DNA of 64,000 bases from the NCBI GenBank assembly GCA_050084515.1, contig CM114273.1, positions 20,398,001-20,462,000 on the forward strand, written 5' to 3'. Positions 36,901 through 49,500 of this stretch are shown in pieces (position 1 is the stretch's first letter; each line of letters begins with the position of its first letter). Origin of the DNA: Blasia pusilla. Its lineage: Eukaryota; Marchantiophyta; Marchantiopsida; Blasiales. The translations under genes and the position numbers were made by a program. The notes beneath the pieces were generated by a model that did not search any database, had not been told where the DNA came from, and saw nothing but the letters and a program-made list of their open reading frames with translations.

Positions 36901-38886
36901 GTTAGAAGTATAGCTCTAAGAAACAATTTATGTATCCGTACTTTCAAGAGCATGCACCAAAACACAGAGCACATGGGCAAGTTAAGGATCTTCTTTAGAT
37001 CCACTTTTGGGAACTTATGGATTGAATGAGTCGGTTTGGTTGCTTCCACACTTGGTGTCATGGTCCTGGTAGATAGGTACATCATCATGCCTTGGCTTCA
37101 CTGCATTTTTCATGAGTTACATTCAATCGTCTTGTTCCAATCTTTCTAATCTTTCGATAGAATCTCCCCTCTGTCTCTCAGGGGTTTAATGTCAGTTATC
37201 TTGCTTAGGTGGCTGCCATTCCGTTTATACATATTTGCCAGGAATCTAAGGAGCTGGTATGCTTCTTTTCTTGCAGTCACCGCCTTGTGTTGAAGTCAAA
37301 TCTTCAACCGTCGATCTGATTTTCGCAGATGTTTCCCACTAGAGATTCCTTTCCTCCTGTCACATTCCTTTCTTCACTCTGCACCTATCCCATTCTTGAG
37401 CATGGTTCATCCATGGGGTCTGTAGTTGCAAGTCTATGACCTGCACCACTCAATGAGTAGTCGGAGAAGGGTGTATGGTTTCAAGGCGATTTTATTCATA
37501 AGTACTACCTTATGAATAAAATATGTGAAGGTTACAATATTATAGAGGTGTTGAAAAAGTGAGATTCTTTTCTCTAGAGAAAAAAATATTCCATGGTTTC
37601 GGCACTAACCTTATATGAGAGTGAATGTCAGGTGCATCTCTGATTCAAGTCAAATCCCCAATACATTTACTTGGATACTTGTCATACCAGTAGATACACT
37701 TCGATTCTTCTACATTTCTCTTAGGAAATTACATTGGCTTTCCTAATGTTTGCTTCTTTTTTTCGGCTGGCACTGTGTCATTGTCTGTGAAATTAATACT
37801 GGTTTCCCTCTTCATTTCCACTTCAGTCCAAGCTCTAGTGAAATTGCTAAGGTCTTACTGGCAGCACTGTTTTCATGTTTAGTACTTTCCACCATCCAAA
37901 GCTGCTGCACTGGATAGTGACATCGTTTGGGCATCCCAATAAAGTTCACTTGATAGGGTAATAAAGAGATTCTTGGATGATAAGTGGAAGCTCAACTCCA
38001 ACATTCTACTTGTAACCATTTGATGAGAGAGTCTCCTTCCTTCCATATATTACTGTCTTTACTTCTTCGGCCCGGATCTCCAATCCCTGTCTTTAATGCC
38101 TTCGAATCAAGGTAAAGGTCACAAGGTCGAATCATGGTCACACGGCTAAGATGAGCACTACTTCATGAGCAGGGTGTGCTCTACTTTTTTCTCTACTTCA
38201 GTATGTTTGGATTTCTACTCTGGTTTTCATGGATTGTGACTTCTCTTGGGTCGCCTTAGCTCCTATTTATGCTTCCGTTATTTCTTAATTACTGTAATCT
38301 ATTATGTGAAGAAGGTTTGGTCTTGATAACAATTAGTGTTAATATTAGGGTCATTGATGTGTTGAAAGTCTGACTTTACTTGTACTCTAGAGAAACCAGC
38401 CCACTTCTGATTAGGCCCTACCCAAATGATTGTTCAGACTGTTGGGATTTCCTCATTCCTGTTTCTCCTAGCTTTCCTGTGTAGTTCTAGTTCAGGTCCT
38501 TTGTTGCAGCTCATTTTCCGGCAGAATTTCAGTTGGAATCAGGTCATGGGCCCATGGAGGTTTCGCAACAGCGGTGGTGTAGCAAAAGGGGTATCTGAAG
38601 CTTTGATTAAGAACTCCATGGATGAGGAGAATCAAAGGCACACCTGATGACCTTGTTCTTAGAAAAGGGTAACTCTACGTGTGTAGTCATACATGATGGG
38701 GCAATGATGTCTACTATTGGCACACAAGGAAAATTGCCAGATACTGCATCATCCAAGATCTATATGAAGAGTAGTGGTAACTTCCTATCATGGTTGCATG
38801 TTGTGTGATGCATGACCATCTTGCCATCTTCTGTAGCTTACCTGCACTGCCTGTACATGTGACATATTGCAATTTCTCCTCCAAGT
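33920..38886. other. TPS 3' region and long stretch without a supported gene
   Basis: The first part is probably the TPS 3' untranslated region. A GT (GTATAT) directly follows the stop codon and CTTGTGCAG lies near 34468, so an intron in the 3' leader is conceivable. The longest open frame, 35927-36412 (minus, 161 codons), has no domain I recognise. AT content and texture resemble intron DNA. Confidence 0.45.
37489..37522. repeat. Perfect 14-bp inverted repeat
   Basis: ATTTTATTCATAAG (37489-37502) pairs exactly with 37509-37522 across the loop TACTAC. The plus strand carries AATAAA within the right arm, so a polyadenylation role or a relic of abutting inverted termini are both possible. Confidence 0.88.
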
Positions 38887-39284
38887 TGTTAGAAATATAT
38901 GAGAGATGTATACACAATGGCAATGATACAATGGTAAAGCTGCGTCTAAACTTTATGGAGAACTTCAAGTATGATGTTTATTCAAGCCCCGGACTATATA
39001 CTAATCTGGATAGTGGCTAGAGATAAGACAGTCTTTGGCTGAGTGGCCAAGTGTTCAAGTGGCCAAGTACCCAACAGACCAAGTGGCCAAGTGGCCCTTT
39101 TAGCCAAGTGGTCAAGTGGCCAAGTAGCCAAATGTCCAAGTGGCCAACTGACCAAGTGGCCCTTTTAGTCAAGTGATCAAGTGTCTTAGGTTAGATGTCG
39201 GACTGCTAAGAGTAGCAGCATTTAGGTAGTTCCTTTAACACATTTTGAGTCGAACACCTTTATCTAAAATGTATTTATCTAACA
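38887..39284 (-). mobile_element. Complete copia 3' LTR, 398 bp
   Basis: On the minus strand it begins TGTTAG (39284) and ends CTAACA (38887), a perfect 6-bp terminal inverted repeat with canonical TG...CA ends. The polypurine tract GCTCAGTGGGAG (39285-39296) lies directly upstream, just after the Pol stop codon. It contains a TATATAG box near 38994-39002 and AATAAA at 38977-38982 (minus strand). The U3 part contains a tandem CCAAGTGG-type array, listed separately. The flanking five bases are CAAGT; no second LTR is present to compare a target-site duplication. Confidence 0.88.
39048..39186 (-). repeat. Tandem CCAAGTGG-type array in the LTR U3
   Basis: About 15 imperfect copies of an 8-10-bp unit (plus-strand core GGCCAAGT / CCAAGTGG) within a larger repeated block containing CCAAGTGGCCCTTTTAG. 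It lies upstream of the LTR TATA box, the place for retrotransposon enhancers. Confidence 0.9.
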
Positions 39285-39356
39285 CTCCCACTGAGCTAGG
39301 ATAATCTAGCTGGAAGAACATGCAGCTGTCTACTCGAAAAGTGTCGTATCTCCCAC

Positions 39357-40725
39357 TCAGTTGCATATCCTACATCCTAATATTTGGAGTAAAAAATAAT
39401 GTTGGTCTTTAGATAGACTTTTAGTCAAAACATCAGCAGCCTGAACTGAAGATCTACATTCTTGTAGACGAATATTTTGTTGTTGAATGTGTTCTGATAT
39501 GAAGAAGAATTTTAGTTCCAAATGTCGGATTTTGGAATTGGAACAAAAATTATTTGATAGTTGAATTGCAGCTTGATTGTCTTCGTAAAGAATTGTTGGA
39601 GTTTGCTGCGAAAAACCAATCTCAGCAAGTAAATGTCGAATCCAGAGTATTTCTTTGGTGGCCTCATTAAGGGCTATATATTCAGCTTCTGTAGTAGACT
39701 GTGCAGTAACTGTCTGCTTCCTTGAGGCCCAATGTACTGCACCTCCTGCCATGATAAGAACAAATCCTGAAATAGATTTTCTATCATCTTTAGAAGAAGC
39801 GAAACTGGCATCTGCATAGGCCTGAAGAGTAAAACCATGGGTGGAACCATCGAAGGTGATACCCATATTGGAAGTTCCCTTCAAATACCTCAGAACATGC
39901 ATGGCAGCTTGCCAATGCTCAATAGAATAGTTGGACATGTATTTACATAACTGGCCGACACTGAAAGAGATGTCAGGACGAGTCATGGTTGAAGCATACA
40001 TAAGACTTCCAACTATCGTAGCATATGGATATTGCTGAAAATGAGCAAGATCATCACTTGTAGGAGCAGATGTGGGCTGCGACAATGTTGTCCCAGGCAC
40101 AGAAGGGGTAGAAACTGTATGACAATCTCTCATACCGAATTCTACAAGTTTTTCACAGATATACCTTTGTTGATGCAAAGAAATCTTGTGACGTGCCCTG
40201 TCTCTTACCACCTGAAGTCCTAACAAGTGATGAAGCTCTCCCATGTCAACCATTTTTAAAATGGACTGAACATGAATTTTAAATTGTTGTAGCTGAATGA
40301 GATTATCTGCTAGAATAGCAAGATCATCTACATATACAGCAATTATGACTAATTGATCTGTAGAAGATCGTTTGTGATACAAACAAGGATCATAAGTACT
40401 TCTGAGAAAACCTGCAGAAGTCAAATATCCATCCATCTTTTGATACCAAGCTCGGGAGGATTGCTTCAAGCCATAAAGAGCTTTCTTCAGAAGACATACC
40501 TGTGGACCTTGATCAGTTACCTCAAAACCGGGAGGTTGATCTATGTATATGATTTCTTGTAGATCACCATGAAGAAAACCAGTCTTGACGTCCATTTGAT
40601 GTAGTTCAGCGTTGCGAACAGCAGCAATGGAAAGCAGCATCCGGAGAGAAGTGATATTTATGACAGGAGAAAATGTTTCTTTGTAATCAATTCCTTCTTT
40701 CTGATAAACTTGTTGCAAATTGGTC
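39357..40725 (-). mobile_element. 5'-truncated Ty1/copia element: open RT/RNase H frame
   Basis: An uninterrupted frame encodes the reverse transcriptase from YQKEGIDYKETFSPVIN through MDVKTGFLHGDL, PPGFE and YVDDLAIL (catalytic Asp pair), then the RNase H domain (ADASFASSKDDRKSISGF, WASRKQTVTAQSTTEAEY, NQAAIQL, ADVLTKSL). It ends at a stop about 60 bp before the polypurine tract. Gag, protease, integrase and the first part of RT are absent: homology stops abruptly near 40725, where the upstream sequence becomes unrelated. The absence of stops over about 450 codons suggests a recent insertion. It cannot move by itself. Confidence 0.93.
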
Positions 40726-43700
40726 CCAATGTGTCCACACAAATGAGAGAGGTGTCCAAACCCATGGAAGTAGTAGTTTTTTCTATCCCTATTTTTGTTA
40801 AAGCTGTTTTGGAACATCAATGGTGGATAACTGCTCTCTCCTCTCTTCCTATGCATCAAGTTTATCAGATTCGCCTCCTAACTCTAGATTAAGACTATTT
40901 GTTTGTTGTAGTAAGAGTGCTTTCCTCGGTGCTGTTCTGCCATTAGCACTGCTTTGGTTCTGATATCCACAATTGGTTTCTCATCTTGCTCCCACAGTTG
41001 GGGCCCTGCAGCAAGCTTGGTTACTTGCACAATCGCTTGAACCTTTTTCGTCCAAGATTTTGGGCTGCTTTACCGGCCTTGTTTGGGTCCAAATTTTCCC
41101 CATCACCACTTCAGGAAAATTTGACCCAAACAAGTCCACTTCCTCCACCTGCCTCCACCATTTCAACTTGGGGATGTCACACCTATCCTCCAGGGGTTCC
41201 ACTCCAAGTTCTGATCTCAGACCAACTCTGCATTAAGATACTATTGACAAGAACAGGGCAATCAGCAGGGAATATAAACACTAGGGGCTTGGAAGAGAGG
41301 GAGAGAGCAGAGTGGCCAGCCAAAAGCTCCGTAGCTGGATGGAGGCTGCCCTAAAAAAAGAACCCTAAGACAACTCCAAACAGAGGGGACTGATTAACTT
41401 CTCCCCCAAAGTGTTAATCCCAAAATCTAGAATAGGCTTTAGTCATATCTATCTATTTACACCAATTTCCCCTTCTGTACTAGGTCAAGTCTAGAGCAAC
41501 TATAGTCCATGCTTATTCATGATAGCTCCTGGCTGGTTTCTGTACCCAATACAGTGTACATGTCTTGCGTTGGAATGTGCCGCATTCTCAACAAAGATGA
41601 TACGCCCAGAAAATTTGTAGATTTGGTTGGATTGGGGGTATAAGAAAATGAAGTTCTTCAGATCTGGTCCTGGTGAAGAGCCTGTTTGTAGTGTTTCGCA
41701 TCAATGTCTTTCAATCCATTGCAATAGCCTACAGTGTGTTCCCATTGTAAATAGTTTGCTGAGCTAGTCAATGCCTCAGCTGGACTTGTATGGAGTAAGC
41801 CAGGTCTGCATCCTCCCAAACATTGCTCCCTTCCTTTTTAGGGTGAAACATTGATGACTCATTGTTTGCGTAATCGGCATCCCTCTTCCATTCTGTATTC
41901 AATCACACCGAGTTTGACTGTCAAGAGTACTCTTTGGAAAGGATTTGTCATTTTCCTGACCACTAAAGATGCAATATCGTATCAAAAGCTCAGCAAGGCA
42001 TTCTCATTGGATGTTGTCTTGATATTAGACGCTATAATCTACATAATCGCACCCCTTCCAGAAATTCATCCAAAAGATGTTGCACGTGATGAGCAAGCTG
42101 AGTATGTTATTATTAATAGTTTGAAGCCTGATAAGATTTTATTTTATTTTTGTCAAATCGTTCAGAAGTAGAAGATTTGATTCATCTATCATACCCAGAA
42201 TATGTCTTCGCTCACCGATACTCCTCACCAGGAAGCGGACATGCTGCTTGTTTAGGGTTTAGGGTCTGATTTAATCGTTTCTCAATCTAATATCCCCTCC
42301 ACTAAGGACTTCTTGCCCTTTCTCCCAATACTATGAATCATGGATGGAGCTTGTAGTGATAGAAGAGGTATCCATTCTGTCTCTGTGGTCTGAAGCTCCA
42401 GTTCGTCTACTCCATGGACACTCTTCAAGTGAGCAAAATACCTGTATGTTTTTGGTTCTTGCATTAGAAGAAAGTTATCATGCTGAGTTTATGTTAATAT
42501 TCAACTTTTCACTTTTAATGAATTCCTGATAGAAAATGTGGCAGCTATCATGTTGCTAACACAGTAGGTGGTCAATCTACTAGTATGGTGTCATTGGTCG
42601 ACATGGTCTTCACAGTGTAGATGAGGGAATGAGTTCTTTTCAGAGGAGTAACTCTTCGTCTTTTCAGATCTAATCATATGAGAGTCAGGTCTTCGTTGGA
42701 ACTGGGCTTAATGGAAACCACTGCTGTAGAAAGGCCCAATCTCAATAGTTGCCCGAGAATCTTCTGAGTGAGAAAGTTTTAGGTGTCTGCAGGATGTCAC
42801 CTATGGTCTCCTGCTTACTCATCTCCATGGTTTTCCTTCTTTCCATACCGAGTGAGACATGGAGGCCTGTCAAATCAATGTCAAACAACCTTTTCTCCAT
42901 GGGAAGGTCCAAGACTATATACTTATCAGCTTGTACATGGCTAGTTCAAACCCTTTATTTACGTTCCTTCACTGTCAATCTCTTCTTATCAACGGCAATT
43001 GAGTTTTCCAATTGCATCAGGAGTAGTGAGAAAGCCTTGGAAGGCCTTTGTGTGCTTTTAGGAAGCCACCTTCTGGAGTACATGGGGTTGGTGGTAAGCA
43101 AGAGTGCATCTAATATTAAATCTGCTGATCCCTTGGTGGGAGTCAATACCTCCCACTATCCTTGATATTAAGCGTATTCTCTCTACTGAATCTCTTAGGT
43201 CTGTCTTGTCCTTCAGCTTCCCCTTCCAGGGCTTGTGCTGGAGTTACAATTAGTATCTGAACAGGTTTCGGGAATACGCCCTTTTTTGTTTGCCCAGCTT
43301 GTTTTCTATTGTTGGTTGAACTTTTGATTTCAAAGTGGTTGATAGTCATCAGCTAGTCTCCAAACTGGACTGAGACAAGCTCTACAAGTTTAATGAACTC
43401 CTGTAAAGTTGTAGTCTACAAGTTTGGCTTATCTGGATGTTCAGGATGTCAAGAGTTTGGACAGATTTATTGATATCATGAGTAACTGACTAGGCTTGAA
43501 GTCGTTAATAGAGGGACAGCAACTGCAGTGGGTGAAGCTGTTACTGCCCTTCAAACAAATTAAAACAAATGACAATCTTGACTACATGAAATTATGTCAG
43601 GGTGTAGTTTCACCAACCGGCACCGCACATGTATTTGGTTGCAGACTTTTGTGCTTAAGACATAGTGAATGCTGAAATGCTATCATTTGGAGATGCCTAT

Positions 43701-46500
43701 ACAAAAGTCTTTGATGGGTCAGTACTGGTGGGGAGTCTCAGTATCAACACAACCCCGTATTTTGTCTTGACAGGTAGGCAGTTGAGAAGAAGTTTGAAAT
43801 GCCTGTGAAATCTAACCTACCCTAAATCATTAGCAGTCTCCCTCACCTTCTATTTCTTCGGGAAATTGTTAGGAGAGTATCTTTTATAACAAGTGCAGGA
43901 TCATGAATTGGTGTGACACCCAAGAATTGTGGTTGAACTGAAGATTACCACTTGAAACTATCAATATCATCTGGGCCACAAGGAGGTCACCAGTATGTAC
44001 GTGGTAATCTCAAGTATGGACACACTCATTTGGAGCAGAGACACCGTGAACAGCTAGCTTCTTGTGTTGTTACTGTCTTCTTGTCTGTGCTGGTGGTTGG
44101 TGTAGCTAATCTAGCTATGATGGGTTTCAAGCAATCCAAGAGTAGAAAGTTAAAGTGCCATGGCCCTCTTCCCTCTTGGGTCCCCATGGAAAAAACGACA
44201 TAATTGATATCCATGCCCTAAACGCGTATCCCAACACAGCTTGAGAGACATCTGCTCTCTTATATTTATCTGACAGGACCAAGTATGAGTTCTGACAGGA
44301 AAAAAAAAAGTGCCATCCCAAAGAAGGAAGTTGGCATTATGAATGTGATTGGTAGTAGTCATGAAAGGTTAAATCGGCTTTGGTGCTTGTTCTTGGGTTC
44401 GAAATATGCCAACTTTCCTTCGTAGAAATTGCCTCCCATTTCTGGCCCTTTTGCAAAACTCTGAAATTCTAGATGTGTAGAGTTGTAGTACTCGTGCTGT
44501 TTTTGAAACAAAAAATGCTGTGTGAACAGTAGCAATTCAATTATCCAGTGAGCGAGTCAGGCGCATCCTCAACAACTTCCTTTGGTACTATGTTTTTACA
44601 TTCTTGGTCCCACCCTTCCGCATTCCTCTGTAGTGATCAAAAGCCCTAGTAGCAGCATAGGACTTTAAACATCATAACACACTACACACATAATAGTGTG
44701 TTGTGGTGTTGACAGTTTCTTGTAGGGTCAGGAGTGTGTCAAAGGTGCTGCTTCACCATGGATTTACCCAGTTTCTTCCCTTCTGTTCCGATAGAAAATC
44801 ATAATGCCATCAGTGGACTAACCTTGCTTGTTGTGTAGGCCTACGGTCTCCTGATTTGAACAGTGGGTGGATGGTAAACATTTACCACTCAGGTTGAAAT
44901 TCCGCCCAAACAGCATTCTTGCAGAATTTGGTAATGACAGGAGTAACTTGAATATCTGTGCCTAACATCTGAGATCATCTTGTGTTCCTCAATTGAATTA
45001 TCTTGTGATCCTGCTCCCCATTGTGAAGAAGTCAGGTATATCTTTCAAAGAGCAATAAAATTGATATGCATCCTTCCGGAGATGAATGCAGGTTAGTCAT
45101 CTGAAGGTCGGATATAGATGTCTTCTGGCACCCTCTTGTAGATACTTGCAACGCACTAGCAACCTCTCATGGAGTTGGAAGAATTCACACTCTGATGTCC
45201 ACTGATACTAGGGAGCTGTTTGAACACAATAAACAGAGAGAAACACAAGTCTGTCCCAACTTATAGATGGTAGGGATACCCCGAAGTGGCTATGAAGTAT
45301 TTAGGTTGAAATGAATGATGAGGAATCTTCTGAAGTCAAGCATACGCTAAATATTGTAGCAACGTGCTTATGAGCATTGGAAATGTCACGAGAATCAATC
45401 CATCTAGTCCAAATTACTTAAACATATTCACTGAACACATGTCCGAAGTGCTGATGTTTTCTTGTCCAGTGTAGGCGTGATGAAGCTATATAGCAAGCAA
45501 CTAAAGACAGGAGGATTAAGTCATAGATCTTACTGCCAAAGAGGTAATGTGGCTTAGTTCTTCTCCAGGTGATATTTGGTTCTCCAGGACGAAATTTACA
45601 GAATTTGTCGGGAAGCATATATTTAGTACATGATCCTAGGAATCAGCACATATAGATACAAGACGTTACCTAATGAGGGTGAATCTGTGAATTTTAGTGT
45701 CCATGTATATGAAATAATTTTTTAGGGGAGAGCAGGCAACCTAATCACGAAAACCATAAGGGCTAATAGCAAAGGATATATTCCGACTGTCTGCTCTCCA
45801 AAACTACAACTCTATTAAGCTGTATTCCGATAATAAATAGTAACTGTGTCCTTGGAGGTGCTGTGTAGAAGAACTTTGATAGCATCCTCCCAAGAAGGAT
45901 AGGAGTTCGATAGCTGAGTTTTGGGGCAGTCCCAGTCGAAGGGAAGTGGATAGCCCACCCATGAGAGTTAATAATGATGCTCCTTGATCAATTAACAATT
46001 GGGACAACACTTTAGTGAATGGCCTAAGGCATCCACCAGAAAACCTAGTAGATTGAAATCTGCGTAGGCACACATCCATGGAAGTAGTCACAGCAGCCAG
46101 AAAAAGTCCTGAAGTAGAAAATCAAATCCAATGAATTTGTTATGAATAGTGAAGGAAAAAATAAATATCACAAGTGTGAAGGAAAATTGGGGATGTTGAT
46201 TGGAAGTCGAACACTGAACAATTGTCATGTGCTCTTCAGATAAATCAAGTTTCCACGTGAGTCATTCCAGAGAACCTAGAGAAAGCCAAGAAATACCCAC
46301 AATCTATTATACAAACCCTGTCATCAAAAATTTGGGAAAATATAGTGGTTTCAGCCATTTGACATCTGCAGGTCATCAATCATTTGAGTGACGATTCTGG
46401 GGGTTTTAAACAGAAATATTTTCGAAATTGTTGACAAACAAACAAATTGCAGTTAATGAAAGAAATTTGGCCTCGTCATATGTTAGGAGCTCTAGTCACG
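40726..46500. other. Intergenic DNA, no supported gene
   Basis: No domain is recognised. One plus-strand frame, 43952-44203, has a hydrophobic stretch followed by QSKSRKLKCHGPLPSW, faintly like the membrane anchor and Pro-rich hinge of a cytochrome P450. No heme-binding or other P450 motif was found downstream, so I do not call it. Two telomere-like TTTAGGG units occur near 42255. Confidence 0.45.
41081..41131. repeat. Hairpin with 18-bp arms near the copia truncation
   Basis: GTTTGGGTCCAAATTTTCC (41081-41099) pairs with 41114-41131, with one extra base in the left arm and a short loop of about 14 bases. It lies about 360 bp beyond the copia truncation point. Confidence 0.82.
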
Positions 46501-49500
46501 TCTTCTAAGCTTAGACTGGACCTCTCTTGGGCCGATTCTACCCGAAAATTTCCCAACTTGTCTTCATGACATGTGTGAATCCGGAACTTCGTTGCATCTC
46601 TTTTTCTCTTGTCGTACCTCTTTGACGGAGCCAGCGGAGAAGAAATTCTACATCCTACTCACACATGTTGGACAAAGGGTCCTGACAAGAAGGTGCCGGA
46701 CATGGAGAAAGCTGAAGTCAGAATGTTACATTTCAGAAGCAGTCTATGGTGACGTTAGAATGCGACATTTCAAAAGCAGTATTAAAACTCCATACTCCAC
46801 TGCTGAAAGGCTTGGTAGGGCACGGTGTGCTGGCAGAAGTGATGCAGGACGCACACCGTAAGAAAGGAAATGTGGGCTCCGAAGATGCCCTACTCTTTGA
46901 CCAATTACATTTTCTTCTCTGAACTGAAATTTCTAACTTACGATTCGGACAAGCTGGGATGGTTTGAAAAGCCATGTACAATTCGCATGCCATCTGCGTA
47001 TCGAGCAAACGGAAAGAAATCTCCAAATTCTGAAGTCATTTGCAAGTGCGCACGCTTTTAGTAGTTACATGCCTGTCTCCGATGAATGTGTCAGCACCTG
47101 GTTCTGGGCGTTATATGCCTATTACTGCACCTTCTCTTTTCACCGTCTCGAGCGTTTCCCTTTTGCTTTGCGGACCGTTTTCGTATCCATATTCTGTCCG
47201 CCCTGGGTCAAATCAATGACCTTTGGTTGATAGGATATGGTGTTCACGATTAAACTGAGATCTCGAGAAGCATACTTCCTAATTCTGATGCCACCTCCAT
47301 GGAGACGGTGTGCCCACAATATTAAGATAGTCCTCACCTACCGATTCACGCGAATGTAGTCACCTGATGTGACGTCAGGGGTCGGTTGAGGGAGAACAGA
47401 TGTCCTCTCAGTGGACTTGCCAGGATTCCATGTTTGCAAGATCGGCATGGTACTTCTTTAGTGCGGTGCCATCTAAAATAGAGCAGAAGTGCGAGGATCT
47501 GAACACGTGGTGTGAGCACTTGCCCTCGTTTGCCTTCTGTTGGATCATGTGCATAATCGCACATGAGAACGCTGGGGTCCATGGCTGAAACGTGAAGGAT
47601 TCGACAATTCGCATGTGCACGGAATGAGGTTTTCTAAATTGAGTTTGGGACAACGAGAGATGATTGGAATTCATACCATCACCGGAACGGGCACCTGAAT
47701 GTGTTTGGACAATTCAACCACTCCGGAGCGAGTAATGTGAATGCGCTTTTCCTCGTAAAGGATCGGTATGCACGTCCCAGTCGTTTTGGTCTGACAGTAT
47801 AGCGCACAAATCAGAAATCCCGTACAAGCCATGTCGGAAACGTGTTTGCTGCTTGGATACCACAATAGGATCTCATTTCGTGAACATGTGTCAAGAAATT
47901 GAAGCCTAAGATAGCACATAAGTAGTTGATGAAAGTGGCATCGATTAGCCATCCGAAAGAAAAAGTGAGAAAAGACTGCATAAAATAGTTTAACAAGTCA
48001 AAACCATCATTTTCAAGGGGAAAATTCGTCGGTTTGTTCAGTTGAAGAGATTCATGTTTCGTTACAACTACATCAAAGAACTTTGAGTCAGTCCTGTGAT
48101 TGATGTGGCACTACGTACCGGACATCAATCAAACGGACACTACTCTTTAGGGCTTTGGGGTCTTGCTGCGACGGATACTTTATATCTGGATCCCTGATAT
48201 ACTTCGAGTCATCTATAATTAATTTAAAAAATTCGAACCTTGATTCTACGGTATTTAGACACAATGCGTAGACAATTTCAGTGGAAAACTCTACGCAGTG
48301 CCTCACTCTGAGTCGGTGCGCTTATTCGAATCACTCATACCATCTCCTCCTGGAACGGAAGTGAACCGCCTCATCGTGAATTATGGGACAAAAGATACAG
48401 ACACGAAGCTGAGAGAGTTTTGTTTCACGATTAGAGTCTTCTTCAAGGCGGAGGCGCCGTGGGAGTACTGAATCCAGAGGGATATCCTCATACATGCGCA
48501 CATTCCCATGCAAGTCCAAGGGCATCAGGCATTTTGCGGTTTCCTTCGTGACGAGTAACGGAAACTCTTCAAGTGAGTGGACAGACGGACTGGGTGGCGT
48601 CATGGATGGTGTGTGTTCCCTGGAAGGATTCCTGATGCAGTTGGCAGTAAGTCGTCTTGACTTTCCTGAGATTTTGTGGACTGTTCAGGAATCTTCCTCG
48701 TGTCTACCATCACCAATTTGACTTTGATTATGGTTTGTAGCTTCCAAATCTTTCCTCGCATCAGGAATCCCGAGGTCAGCCATTGCAATGTGTGCTGGAA
48801 ATCTCGGAACAAGAGTACTTTCATGCCTTTTCAAGCTGACTGGGGTTGTCCTTTAAAGTTTCCGAATCAATTTCCACTACACCCTTGGGAGACTTGAGCT
48901 TGAAGAAGAATCGGTGGCTGAATCTGTTTCGAGTCCTGCAGGGAGCTCCAATTCCCCTGACCAGATTCAAGATCTACTCGTGACATCATAGACATACAGA
49001 GTTTGGCGACTGCTAATGTTGACTGTCGAGGTCTCGGAAGTCTCCGACGTTGGTGCCAAGCAAGCTACATTTCCTGTGCGGGTCTTTTCACGATGAAAAT
49101 ACCCTCGGCGTTTCTTTCTCTTTCACTTTTAGACGGATTGCACAGAAAGCAGGTCCTTTTCCGCGGGCAGTGATCGAAGACCGTCTAGCCACGAGTTCGT
49201 TCGTAAGGAGAGCTGGGCCGGCTGGGTCGGGCTGGGCCGTGGCGAATCTCGAGAAAGTCAGCAGCAGCTTTTCGTACATGTCCCAATGACGAACTCGACA
49301 GGAGGGAGAGCTCCATTAGTAATTCATTTCGACAGATGTGGAGAGGGAGGGAAGGGAAGGGAAAAAGGATGATAAAGGCTACAGCGGTGTCTTAACATCA
49401 TCGGGTCCCGAGAGAACGTCTACCATGCCCCACGTCAGCCCACATCACAGGCAAGTGAATTCCAATGCTGCTGTGTATCTACCACGTTCTCTACTTCCGA

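Noticed and set aside
43952-44203. Cytochrome P450-like N-terminal anchor and hinge
   Set aside because: Similarity is limited to a hydrophobic stretch and one Pro-containing hinge; no downstream P450 motif was found.
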